Positions 55,726-64,000 of a stretch of 64,000 nt of DNA are shown piece after piece (positions within the stretch are counted from its first letter, which is position 1; each line of letters begins with the position of its first letter). Source of the DNA: Maylandia zebra (taxonomy: Eukaryota > Chordata > Actinopteri > Cichliformes > Cichlidae); contig NC_135173.1 in the NCBI RefSeq assembly GCF_041146795.1, positions 55,790,865 through 55,854,864 on the forward strand, in the 5' to 3' direction. The position numbers and the translations under genes were made by a program. The notes beneath the pieces were generated by a model that did no database searches, was not told the origin of the DNA, and saw nothing but the letters and a program-made list of their open reading frames with translations.

Positions 55726-56879
55726 AAGTGAGGTGGTTTTAGGGAGGTGTAGCTATGGAAACACTGACAAACAACAAGAAACCATATTGGATTAAGTATG
55801 TCTGTGGTGTCAGCTGCCTTAAAATCTGCATTTTTCTGTACTCTAAAGATGTTTCACTTCCTTCTGCAGCCCTCTCTGACCATGGAAAAAGACGGGATGT
55901 GTCAGAAGCGGCCCAGTCGACCTTCCCGACACCCCAAGAAGAAGCAGAGAAGCTCAGCTGAGCCGGAGCTCTCTGAGTCTGATGAATACGTTGATTTTGC
56001 TGAATCAAGGCATTGTCGGTGATGAGACTGAGATGAGCTCTGCTGTACAGAGCATCCAGCAGGTACGTGTGCACATTTCCCCCAGAAGATTCTGTTTTGT
56101 TGCTACAATAACGTGTCCAACTTCTTTCCCCCCGAACACCACGATAAGTGGATAAAGGCAGGCGGCCTGATTAAAAAGGAAAACACAGACTGAAGTTTTT
56201 CTCCCTGAAGAGCCCTTAAGTCACCCACAGCGGCTGGCTCGACATTGCCGATGAAAGGCTGAATAAATCTGGATTTGCACTTGTTTTGTTGATTATTTGA
56301 TATGAAATAACTGTGGCAGTTGTCTAATAAAGTTTTTTTGAATGGACTATAATGTTACATAACCTAATAAATTGCTGACTTTGGTAATTGTTGACCTAGT
56401 AGTTATGACTTCATTGGGAATTGTAGGATAAAATGTGGATCTGTTGAGTAAAGCAGGTGTAAAATACACACAGTCAAACCACAAAATGATTACATTTATA
56501 ATATCAAATTGTTTTCCTACTGTTAAGACAGTGTTATGAAATTACACAAATGCAGTGCAACGCTTGAAGCCACAATTGACAGCTAAGGCTTTGTGATTAC
56601 AGATGTGCTCAAACACATTAGACCTTTAACAATTTTAATAATATAACTATACAAAGTGGCATGATGCTTAAATAGTTTGATTTAAAAATGTGAAATAAGA
56701 CATAGTTTCTGATTTTATTTATTTATTTTTCAGATGTGTTTACTACATTATTTCTTGAGTCAATATAAGGCTGTTTTTCCAGCTGGAGTAATTTATATTT
56801 GGCCTCTGTTCTGGAACTTTCCTAACATGTGCAGTATGGAAAGCCAAGAGGCCGGGAGAGCGGCAGCATCAGTAACAAC

Positions 56880-57070
56880 ACGTTCCTTCCTGTTAAAAGG
56901 GAGTTTTTCCTTCCCGCTGTCACCGTGTGCTTGATCACTGGGTGGTGTCTAATTGTTGGGGTTTTCTCTGCATTATTGTAAAGTCTTTACAATATAAATC
57001 ACCTTGAAGTGACCGTTGTTGTCATTTCGTGCTATGTGAATGCAATAAAATTCAGTTCAGTTCAGTCAGC
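56880..57070 (-). repeat. Dispersed fish repeat fragment, inverted copy 3
   Basis: TTCCTGTTAAAAGGGAGTTT with TTTCCTTCCCGCTGTCACC, then TTGGGGTTTTCTCTGCATTA and a tail ATTCAGTTCAGTTCAG. Inverted relative to the copies at 28055 and 36880, and more complete at its 3' end. It lies in the intron before prdm10-like exon D. Confidence 0.65.
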
Positions 57071-57760
57071 TGGTCTGCCAGGATCGCTGGCTGTGCTTGA
57101 CTCACGGCCTCAGCCAGTTGCTGTTCCTTACAAACTTAGATTATAACAACAGTGTTGTGCTTTGGCACCAGATGAGCTGCTTTCATCATCAAGTTGCAAT
57201 TGATTTCATTGTTGCCGTTTCAGGTGGTGGTTCTGACCGACCCCAGTGCTCCATCAGCCTCCTTCCCCAACAGCTCAGTGGGACTGGCCAACATCACAGT
57301 CACGCCCATCACCAGCCACGCCCCTGCCCAGTTTACCAGCCTGCAGCCTGTCGCCGTGGGCCACCTGACAGCCAGCGACCGGCCCCTCACACTGGACAAC
57401 TCCATCCTCACGGTCACCTTTGACACAGTCAGTGGCTCCGCTGTGCTGCACAACCGGTCTGCAGAACTCATCCCAGAGACTGTAGGTTCTGCTGGAAGCA
57501 GGACACCCCAGTCCGTCGCCCATTTCATCAACTTCGCCACTCTGGTCAACCCCATGGGCCACCAGCTAGAGGCCCCGACTCTGGCATGGAGGCCTGTACC
57601 TGCAGCTGAGGGCAGCCAGGTCACTCCAGTGGTGGAGGGTGCACATGGGGAGAGTCACGAGGCCCAGAGCCAGGGCCCAGATCCAGGCCGGCCCAGCCAG
57701 AGCCAGCCAGCCACCCCTCAGCAGCAAAGCAGTTCTGCGCAACAGATACTCAGCTACTGA

Positions 57761-59454
57761 GCAGACACTAGGGGTGCAGGTCACCTCACACAGATACTGT
57801 TACATAGTAGAGTAGATTTTTAACAAACTGTACAAAGTTGTGATCACTGTCACCCAGATGCCTCTCCAGCCCAATGGAAGCAAATGGTATTGTAATATTT
57901 TTTTAATAGTAAAGCAGAAAACAAATTGACAGTTAGTGAATCTGTTTTTGAGAAAATAAGGGAAAAAAAAAGTGCATTTAGCCACAATCACTGACGTCTG
58001 AAACCAAAGCAACGGTTGAATATTCTAACGCCTTACCAGCCTTGGGGGGGAAAATGCATGTTTTCAAGATAAACCTGCTGCTTGAACAATGAGATGTGGA
58101 AATGCACCAACATGAAAAGCAGATGAACTTTGTGACAAATAAAGTGAAAATACGTTGACCACATTATAATAACACATGGTATTTGGTGTATTCCCTAAAA
58201 CAGCTGAGTGGTGAACATGATTTTTGAAAGCTGTAAACTGTAATTATTGTCACACTGTCTGAAATAAATATTGGCAGCCATTTTTAAAAATGATATTTTT
58301 AAAGAAAATTCATCAGGTCGTCGTCCTTTTTGTATGTTGTCAGTTGTGACTGCAGCTGCAGAGAGAGAGCCTGATGGCTGGGCCTTTGCCCATGTGGCCT
58401 GGCCAAGTGCAGCCTAAAAAAAGCTATATGGGCTCACCCTCCTGTAGGCCCATTTATTGTGGGCAGTCTAAGGCACACCTGTGCAATAGTCATGCTGTCT
58501 AATCAGCACCTTAATATGCCACACTTGTGGGGTGGGATGCAAAGGAGAAGTGCTCACTGACAGAGATTTAGACTGATTTGAGAGTAATGGGTGTTTTGTG
58601 CATGTAGAAAATGTTTCATATCTTTGAGTTCAGCTCATGAAAAATGGGAGCAAAAACCAAAGTGTTGCATTTATATTTTTGTTCAGTGTTTCTACAATTA
58701 CACAACACATTTTGACACTCTGTTGAATGCTTTTATTTTCAAACTTGGCAATCCAGGAAGCCAAATGAAAAAGTTTAGATTTTATTTGAAGAACAGAGTC
58801 AGCGTCTAACGAATCAGAAGGTTTTTAGCCCATGAAGCAGTTCAGCAAACATGTAAAGCACCAAAAATGCACTTTAGGTAGAAAAGTGTTTAAAATAACT
58901 AATTACTGATGAAAGACTCGCTCTAGTTTCCTTAATTTAATTTAATATAATATAATTCAGCCAGAGAGGAAGCAGAAATCATGAGCCTGAATACTTTATG
59001 CAAAACACTCGTGGAGGGGTGTGAACAGAAACCAAACAGCCAACGGTATCAACTACGTGAAAAATGGCGCCATCTCGTGGCCTCTTTCTGTCACTATAAT
59101 ACCTTCAAAACTGTAAAAAAAAATGCTTCACCTGTAAAAGTTTCAAAGTGACGTTTTTTCACCAACAGAACGTTGAGCAGCTTCAATCGATGACGTCACC
59201 GAAGAGTTAACCTGTAACGTTCATCTCATCGTCATTATATTTGAATAGTTGGTGGAGAAATATCAGTTACCAGTTGGCAGCGTTCCTCGCAGCATTCAGT
59301 GGCGATTAGTCTACATTTACTCCGCGTTTTTAAAGAGCTAAAAGATTTCACAGCATTTTAAGGACTGTGTCATAACTCTGGATAAGTTTGAGTCCGTAAA
59401 GTTTGAGAGCTGTACTGCTTTAGTTTCCTCCAGATTGTGTATCATCCCAGAAGA
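57761..59454. other. Intergenic between the prdm10-like fragment and the acidic-protein gene
   Basis: Contains a DNA-transposon end (58390-58690). Otherwise it is AT-rich sequence without recognisable genes. The last ~200 bp (59,250-59,454) becomes less AT-rich and may be the 5' UTR of the next gene; the transcription start cannot be located. Confidence 0.5.
58390..58690 (+). mobile_element. 3' end of a Tc1/mariner-type MITE
   Basis: Carries words of an abundant vertebrate element: GGCACACCTGTGCAATAGTC, GAGAAGTGCTCACTGACAGA, TTCAGCTCATGAAAAATGGG, and the terminal ATTTATATTTTTGTTCAGTG, whose complement CACTGAACAAAAATATAAAT is the usual inverted-repeat start. The 5' part is missing. Confidence 0.7.
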
Positions 59455-62400
59455 ATGGACAGAGGAGACAGACTACCGATTCAAAGTAAGTGTGTGATAG
59501 TTTGGAAGACTACTGTTATTCCCCATAGGCAGTATCAAAAAGCTCAATACAGCTGTTATTCATAGGGTTTCACAACAAAGCAAAGGTGTATACAGTTAAT
59601 ACTAATTCATATTAGGTGCCATAAGCATAAAAACGATGTAAATACGATAAGAAAATTGTTATTATTTTTTTCATGTTGCATTAATGGTTGTCCTTTTATT
59701 AGTCCATTACTAATCGCCTTTCTGGGATCAATTGTTAGTGACTCCATCCTCCACCAGGGGGCTTTCGCGCGCTCTCCTCTTTGCCGGTACCGGTCCGTGA
59801 GTCGTTTGGTACCGGGCCGCGAGAGTTGAGGCTGTGAAATTTATGGTTTTCAGGGTTTTTATCGGTTTTCCTGGGTCTTTTCCCCTGGTGTAGTTGTCTT
59901 ATTTTAAAATAACTATTTACGCGTTACCATAGCGACCAGAGAGCATTAAGGCGCAGAGAGGATCGGACGTTACTCTCAATGTTGTTGGTGCATTTCAGGA
60001 GGACGCTGCTAATAAAGTTAGATATTATTATATATTATATTTACAAAATACCACAGTTTTTGTCTTGGTCGTATCATTTTATTTTGTTGTATTTATCCGC
60101 CACACCTTAAAGGTGACATTAAACTGGTTTTAGGATGGGGACCGCTGCTGTACAGTACAGAATGCGTTTAGCTTGTCGAATTTACACACATCTTCAATCG
60201 CTAGCAGTGTGACTCTGTGCTGTACTGTATGTTGTAAGTTTTCTCCCCATCAAACACAGCAATGCCGACGAAACGTTTTGCACCGTCAGAGGCTCCTGCG
60301 GGTGCCTTTGGTTTCATTCTATAATACTGGACTTATGTTTCTACGAAGGTTTGAACTTCGAGAGTTTAAACAAAAGAGAAAAGTGTGAAAATGTTCGTGC
60401 CTGTCTGAGAAAAGTGTATAAAGTGTGTAGTGAGAGGTTTTCCAGCCTTAAAACATCTTTTAATTGTAAAAAAAAAAAAAAAAAAAAAAAAAAGTTGGCT
60501 ACTTCTGATTTCACCTGTCGCGGGTTATTCTTAGAACATAACTCCCGCGATAAACGAGGGACCGCTGTAAACTACTGCATGAGAGAGACAACTAAATATC
60601 ACGTTCGTGATTCTTTCCCCCGTGTTTTCAGGGTTGTGACAAGAGTGTGGAATCTCTTTGCAGTTTTTCTCATGGATTATCTGACAGTTTGTTTCTACAC
60701 ATGAAAGTTTCTGAAGTTTTAAGGCCTCAGTCACACAAGCCCAGAGGCTGCTCTGAGCCCTGAAAACATCCGTGTGGTACTGTGTATTTCCTGGTGCACT
60801 GGGAATACACATGTCTCTTTATAAAAATGATTTAGACTTTGCACTTAACTCATTCACTGCCAGCCATTGGCAGTGAATGAGTTAAACCCATTGACTCATT
60901 CACTGCAATTGACGGCTATAGACGTCAATGGCAGTGAATGAGTTAATTATAACAAAATCCTAATAATTGAATTTAATAGTGCATTACAACAGTGAGTGAG
61001 GGCTGAGGAAAACTGACATGAGGACATTTACACGTTGCTGCTCATCGAATGAAGCCTTTTTTATTTGAAGGAGCAATCACACTGTAATAAGTGTAGTGGA
61101 CGTATGTTTGTATGTTCCCTAAGTAGTTATTTTGCATAAATTGGAATTTGTGGACAGTTTTCTCATCATATGAATGATAACAATAATATATTTCTCTGTT
61201 TGTTGTTGTAGGGGTACCAGTCGATGAACTGGTTTTGGAACTGCAACAGCGTCCGGATTTTGAAGCGATTCGGCCGATGGTCCGCTGGCTTGAATACGGT
61301 GTGTTGAGCGGCCTCTTAACTGAGGAAAACCTCCGTGTTCTGGGCCAAGTTATTCATCAAGTGCAACAAAATGATGAGGAGGAGGACAGAGTTCAGGACA
61401 ATGATCAAGAGGCTGATAACGAAGAGGAGGAACAGGCTGATGTTCCAGTAGCGGGGATAGAAATAAATCCACCTCAAGTTGAAGGACCCTGGGTCAATAA
61501 CAGAGAAGAAATCCCAGCAGGAGAAATTGACAGAGGTGGGACCAAGTCATTGTTTTGCAAGTCTCAAGTAAGTCTCAAGTAATGTCAGGCAAGTCAGAGT
61601 CGAGTCTCAAGTCACTGGTGTAAAAGTCCAAGTAAAGTCACAAGTCTGAAATTTTGAATTTCAAGTCCTTTCGAGTCTTTAAAAAAAAAACGAAAAAAAG
61701 CATGTTGCAGTTATATGCTAAATGTAAATATTAGACCATGTAATTTTTAAATCTGTGTTTTTCTCAACACATGACAAAATAGTGAACTTAGAAAATATAC
61801 ACAAATTGTGAAATTGCACCTCTTTAAAATGCAGCTCAATTAAACCTAGCTCCAAGAATAATTTTCACCGACAGTTCTGAGATAAGCTGCATGTTATTCT
61901 TGGATGCGCTTGTAGGACCGGCTTTAAAATCGCATGACAAAAATATCATACATAAATAAATGATATTTTTAAAAAAATATAATTTAAAAAAAAACTGCAT
62001 CACCAACGTAGCCTGGAAAACATTTGCTAGTTAGATGAAGTCAGCTATCTCATCGTAGCATATTTATATGCATATTTATAATTATACGCTTCTTGGAGTG
62101 AGTGCATACACTCATGAAGTTTAGTAACTTCCGGTCACTGCAACAAGCCCAGGTACAGTTTACCGACAGATGGGTGCAGGACCTTGAAATGCACCGTGTA
62201 GAAAGTAAAGACCATCGTACGTATCATAAGTTTACCAGTCTCACAAATCGTCGTCATAAATACACATTCGTTAACCGTTTATTAATAGGACCTTTGAGCT
62301 CAACGGTAATTAATTAGCAGTGGAAATAATTTCTGGTAGCATCACAGAAATGTAGCAGTGACAATAATATTGTATGCTGTAATCGCACTGGACAATTAGT

Positions 62401-63535
62401 GATACAAAACAACTGTTTTACCCTGTGAATAAAAGTATATGTTTTTGTCAATGTACCATAATAACAGAAGCGAAACACAATATTCTGTCAGGACAATTCA
62501 CTATTTATGCACAATAAATAAAGGAGCATAGCGCGACAATTTCTGTTCAGCGCCAGACTTGCTTGTAACCTATATCACTAATTATGTTAAGAAAAATGAC
62601 GCATTAACTACAACAGCAGACTGACCTTTGTGGAAATGCTTGGAGCAGACTAACCTGTGAGCTGGAGGGTTCTGGGACGTTATAATTGGTCTTTGAATGG
62701 CTGCAATCCAGGCCATCCGTCGCATCTTTGTTACTTCGGAAACATGGCTTGAACAATTTCTCTTCAACGACGTAATCCGATAACAACCGATCTCTTTACC
62801 CGTCGGCTTCCCGTGGCTGTCATGCGACCAGCTATTGCAGTTAATAACACAACAGCTTCTTGACATTTTTGTGTTTCTTTTTATCGCTGTGTGACTGGTT
62901 TCAATTGAAAGCCTGCGTGCGCTAGTACCGCTTGCCACGAGTTCCCAGAATCCTTTGCGGTTCTACCCGTGAATGACGTCACATTTTCAATCTCTATATA
63001 ATATGCATGTTAAATTTTATATTTGGGGTAAAATATCAAGTCTTTTCAAGTAAACCGGTTCAAGTCCAATTCAAGTCCCAAGTCATTGGTGTAAAAGTCC
63101 AAGTCAAGTCACAAGTCTTAGAACATTATTTCAAGTCAAGTCTAAAGTCATAAAATTAATGACTCGAGTCTGACTCGAGTCCAAGTCATGTGACTCGAGT
63201 CCACACCTCTGGAAATTGAAATACACCCGGCCCAGCAAGCAGAAGATCCCATTCCTGAAGAAATGAGGTGGTTCTGGGATGATGAGGAGGATGACAGCGA
63301 CAATGAAAGTGAGAGTGGTCCTGACAGTGACAGCGACCACAGTGACACTGATAACAACAACAATGATAACAATGACACTGATGAGAATGACGATGATGAT
63401 GGCAGAGACAATGTTCAGGATGCCCCTGTGCCACTGCCCCCCAGCCCAGTACCAGGAGGTTCAAGGAGGAGACCAAGGGAGGAGGATGATGACGAAGAAG
63501 AAGATGGGGCACCTAGAAAACAACTCAAACTCTGA
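59455..63535 (+). CDS. Unrecognised gene for a small, very acidic protein; exon 2 interrupted by a transposon
   Basis: Exon 1 (59455-59485) encodes MDRGDRLPIQ and has a perfect donor (GTAAGT). Exon 2 starts at 61212 after TTGTTGTAG and joins in phase (A|GG). Its first part (61212-61530) encodes VPVDELVLELQQRPDFEAIR, MVRWLEYGVLSGLLTEENLR, then Glu/Asp/Gln-rich sequence. Its second part (63212-63535) begins EIHPAQQAEDPIPEEMRWFW, then a long Asp/Glu/Asn/Ser tract and RRRPREEDDDEEEDGAPRKQ, ending KLKL-like before TGA. Removing 61531-63219 (transposon plus one target copy) leaves 666 nt, exactly 221 aa. As it stands, reading through gives a stop at 61580-61582 (133 aa). A poly-A signal lies at 63603. 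I do not recognise the family. The amphipathic N-terminal half could be a small interaction domain; the basic patch in the acidic tail could be a nuclear signal. Acidic tails occur in histone chaperones, but function is unknown. Confidence 0.6.
60120..60567 (-). mobile_element. Tc1/mariner-type MITE fragment in intron 1 of the acidic-protein gene
   Basis: On the minus strand the right border reads CAGCGGTCCCTCGTTTATCG after TA (60568-60569), then GGGTTATTC-complement words and an A26 run (60468-60493 on plus). This is a familiar non-autonomous element end in vertebrates. The other border near 60,120 (GGGGACCGCTGCTGTAC) is unclear, so the extent is approximate. Confidence 0.5.
60468..60493. 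repeat. A26 homopolymer
   Basis: Uninterrupted A run inside the preceding MITE-like element. Confidence 0.9.
60845..60946. repeat. Two tandem hairpins bounded by TTAA
   Basis: Hairpin 1 (60845-60885) has a perfect 18-bp stem, TTAACTCATTCACTGCCA paired with its complement around a 5-nt GCCAT loop. Hairpin 2 (60894-60942) repeats the arm ACTCATTCACTGC, extends it with ATTGACG...CGTCAAT around a TATA-containing loop, and ends at TTAA. Three of the four expected boundary positions are TTAA. This could be a very short piggyBac-type MITE or a palindromic repeat of another class. Confidence 0.8.
61531..63211 (-). mobile_element. DNA transposon with 8-bp duplication and THAP exon, inserted in a coding exon
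   Basis: A 1,681-bp element with inverted ends CAGAGGTGGGAC and (complement of the right end) CAGAGGTGTGGAC. It is flanked by the 8-bp duplication GAAATTGA (61523-61530 and 63212-63219). Just inside each end is a ~58-bp sequence repeated in direct orientation (61610-61667 and 63081-63138; shared GGTGTAAAAGTCCAAGT), within AAGTC-rich subterminal regions. The interior minus strand encodes a THAP zinc-finger exon. An 8-bp duplication plus THAP suggests the P-element superfamily; CAGAGGTG ends plus 8 bp also fit hAT. The catalytic region of a transposase is absent, so the copy is non-autonomous. Strand is given by the THAP exon. Confidence 0.85.
62626..62938 (-). pseudogene. THAP-domain exon of a transposase-like gene
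   Basis: Minus-strand frame containing MSRSCCVINCNSWSHDSHGK (start at 62866), RMAWIAAI with the invariant THAP Trp, and RLVCSKHFHKG. The C2CH zinc ligands (CxxxC or CCxxxC, then CxxH) are present. THAP domains bind DNA and form the N-terminus of P-element-type transposases and of host THAP proteins. The exon ends at a potential donor (G|GTCAGT at 62626/62625). No downstream catalytic exon is found before the element's end. An alternative upstream ATG at 62938 would add 24 residues. Confidence 0.75.
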
Positions 63536-63602
63536 ATTTTGCTCCTGGACATCTAGCAAACCCTTCAGAGTGTCATGGCGAGTGAGATGAGCCGTATAAA
63601 AT

Positions 63603-63608
63603 AATAAA
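63603..63608 (+). terminator. Polyadenylation signal AATAAA of the acidic-protein gene
   Basis: AATAAA 68 nt after the TGA at 63533-63535. A short 3' UTR is implied; a LINE fragment begins about 25 bp further on. Confidence 0.6.
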
Positions 63609-63634
63609 TGAGGATCCAATCAGAATCATCAGAA

Positions 63635-64000
63635 TCAGAATCAGAATACTTTATTGATCCCTGGGGGAAATTATTTTTTGTTACAGTGCTCCATTTTAAA
63701 CCAACATTAAGACAAGACAGACAATACGCTAACTAAGAATAGTACAATATATACATATATATACATACATACATACATAAGTCACTTATAAATAAATAGT
63801 TGGAAAAGAAACATGTGTAGCTGTAGCAGCAAACAGTGTGTTAAGTGGATGCGTTGTACAGGGAGATGGCCACAGGCAGGAATGATTTCCTGTGTCGTTC
63901 AGTGGTGCTTTTCGGTAATCTCAGTCTCTCACTGAACGAGCTCCTGTGACTGACCAACATGTCATGGAGTGGGTGGGAGGTGTTATCCAACATTGTCTTT
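63635..64000 (-). mobile_element. Non-LTR retrotransposon 3' fragment, copy 2 (runs off the window)
   Basis: Plus-strand start AGAATCAGAATACTTTATTG, the same repeat as 34325-34715. The minus strand encodes LDNTSHPLHDMLVSHRSSFS and ERHRKSFLPVAISLYNAST before a stop, an intact C-terminal stretch of a Rex1/CR1-group-like reverse transcriptase. A short TA/CATA repeat lies in its 3' UTR (63,750-63,780). It is younger-looking than copy 1. Confidence 0.7.

Larger units (their letters stand above)
54679..57760 (+). pseudogene. prdm10: PRDM10-like C-terminal exons: partial, frameshifted duplicate
   Basis: Four exons: 54679-54854, 54951-55031, 55870-56062, 57224-57760. Exon A encodes the last two C2H2 fingers of PRDM10 ([40 protein letters not shown]). 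Exon B gives [19 protein letters not shown], exon C a basic segment ending DEYVDFAES, and exon D the conserved tail [48 protein letters not shown], ending at a stop. PRDM10 is a transcription factor with an N-terminal PR domain and about ten fingers. Everything before exon A is absent: only 2.1 kb separates it from dmgdh, and that holds a SINE and a LINE piece. Exon C is 193 nt although both flanking introns are phase 0; a one-base surplus near 56007 shifts the frame (stop at 56020), while GIVGDETEMSSAVQSIQQ follows in the next frame. Kept introns argue for DNA-level duplication. A sequencing error in a rearranged live gene is the alternative. Confidence 0.82.

Noticed and set aside
54679..57760. 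Processed retrocopy of prdm10
   Set aside because: Introns with GT-AG borders remain between the exons and there is no poly-A tail.
63131..63512. Minus-strand frames rich in Ser/Leu/His
   Set aside because: They are antisense to the acidic tail of the unrecognised gene, where GAT/GAC/AGT repeats create long mirror frames.

Overview
The window is AT-rich teleost nuclear DNA, probably from a percomorph and possibly a cichlid-like fish. The evidence is vertebrate genes split by GT-AG introns, conserved gene order, and fish-typical repeats: Rex3 and L2/RTE-type LINEs, many Tc1 relatives, piggyBac remnants and tRNA-derived SINEs. I see no bacterial, organellar or viral genes. All identifications come from reading the translated sequence and from family knowledge; no database search was run.

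Layout. (1) 1-19,006, minus strand: the 5' part of jmy, an actin nucleator and p53 cofactor. Exon 1 (18,137-19,006) and exon 2 (5,447-5,620) are separated by a 12.5 kb intron. That intron holds an intact Tc1/mariner transposon with a DD37E transposase (5,901-7,463), a degraded Tc1 relative, and a dead piggyBac element split by a Rex3 LINE. (2) 22,596-26,724, minus strand: a complete 8-exon bhmt gene (400 aa). (3) 32,558-52,523, plus strand: a complete 16-exon dmgdh gene (869 aa) with repeat-laden introns. (4) 54,679-57,760, plus strand: only the last four coding exons of a prdm10-like zinc-finger gene, with a frameshift, among LINE fragments; it looks like a partial duplicate. (5) 59,455-63,535, plus strand: an unrecognised gene for a small, very acidic protein. 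Its second exon is interrupted by a 1.68 kb DNA transposon with an 8-bp target duplication and a THAP-domain exon. (6) 63,635-64,000: a LINE 3' end running off the window.

How the genes relate. BHMT converts betaine plus homocysteine to dimethylglycine plus methionine. DMGDH then oxidises dimethylglycine to sarcosine in mitochondria and passes the one-carbon unit to folate. The two genes therefore encode consecutive steps of choline/betaine breakdown, and they sit head to head 5.8 kb apart. The order jmy - bhmt - dmgdh, with these orientations, matches the tetrapod block, so the core is ancestral. The prdm10 fragment and the acidic-protein gene follow dmgdh and look like newer or rearranged material.

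The most interesting part is 59-63.5 kb. Removing the transposon and one copy of its target duplication restores an uninterrupted 222-codon frame. Independently, a GTAAGT inside the transposon and a CAG in the host exon lie in matching phase, so the insertion could be spliced out as a new intron.
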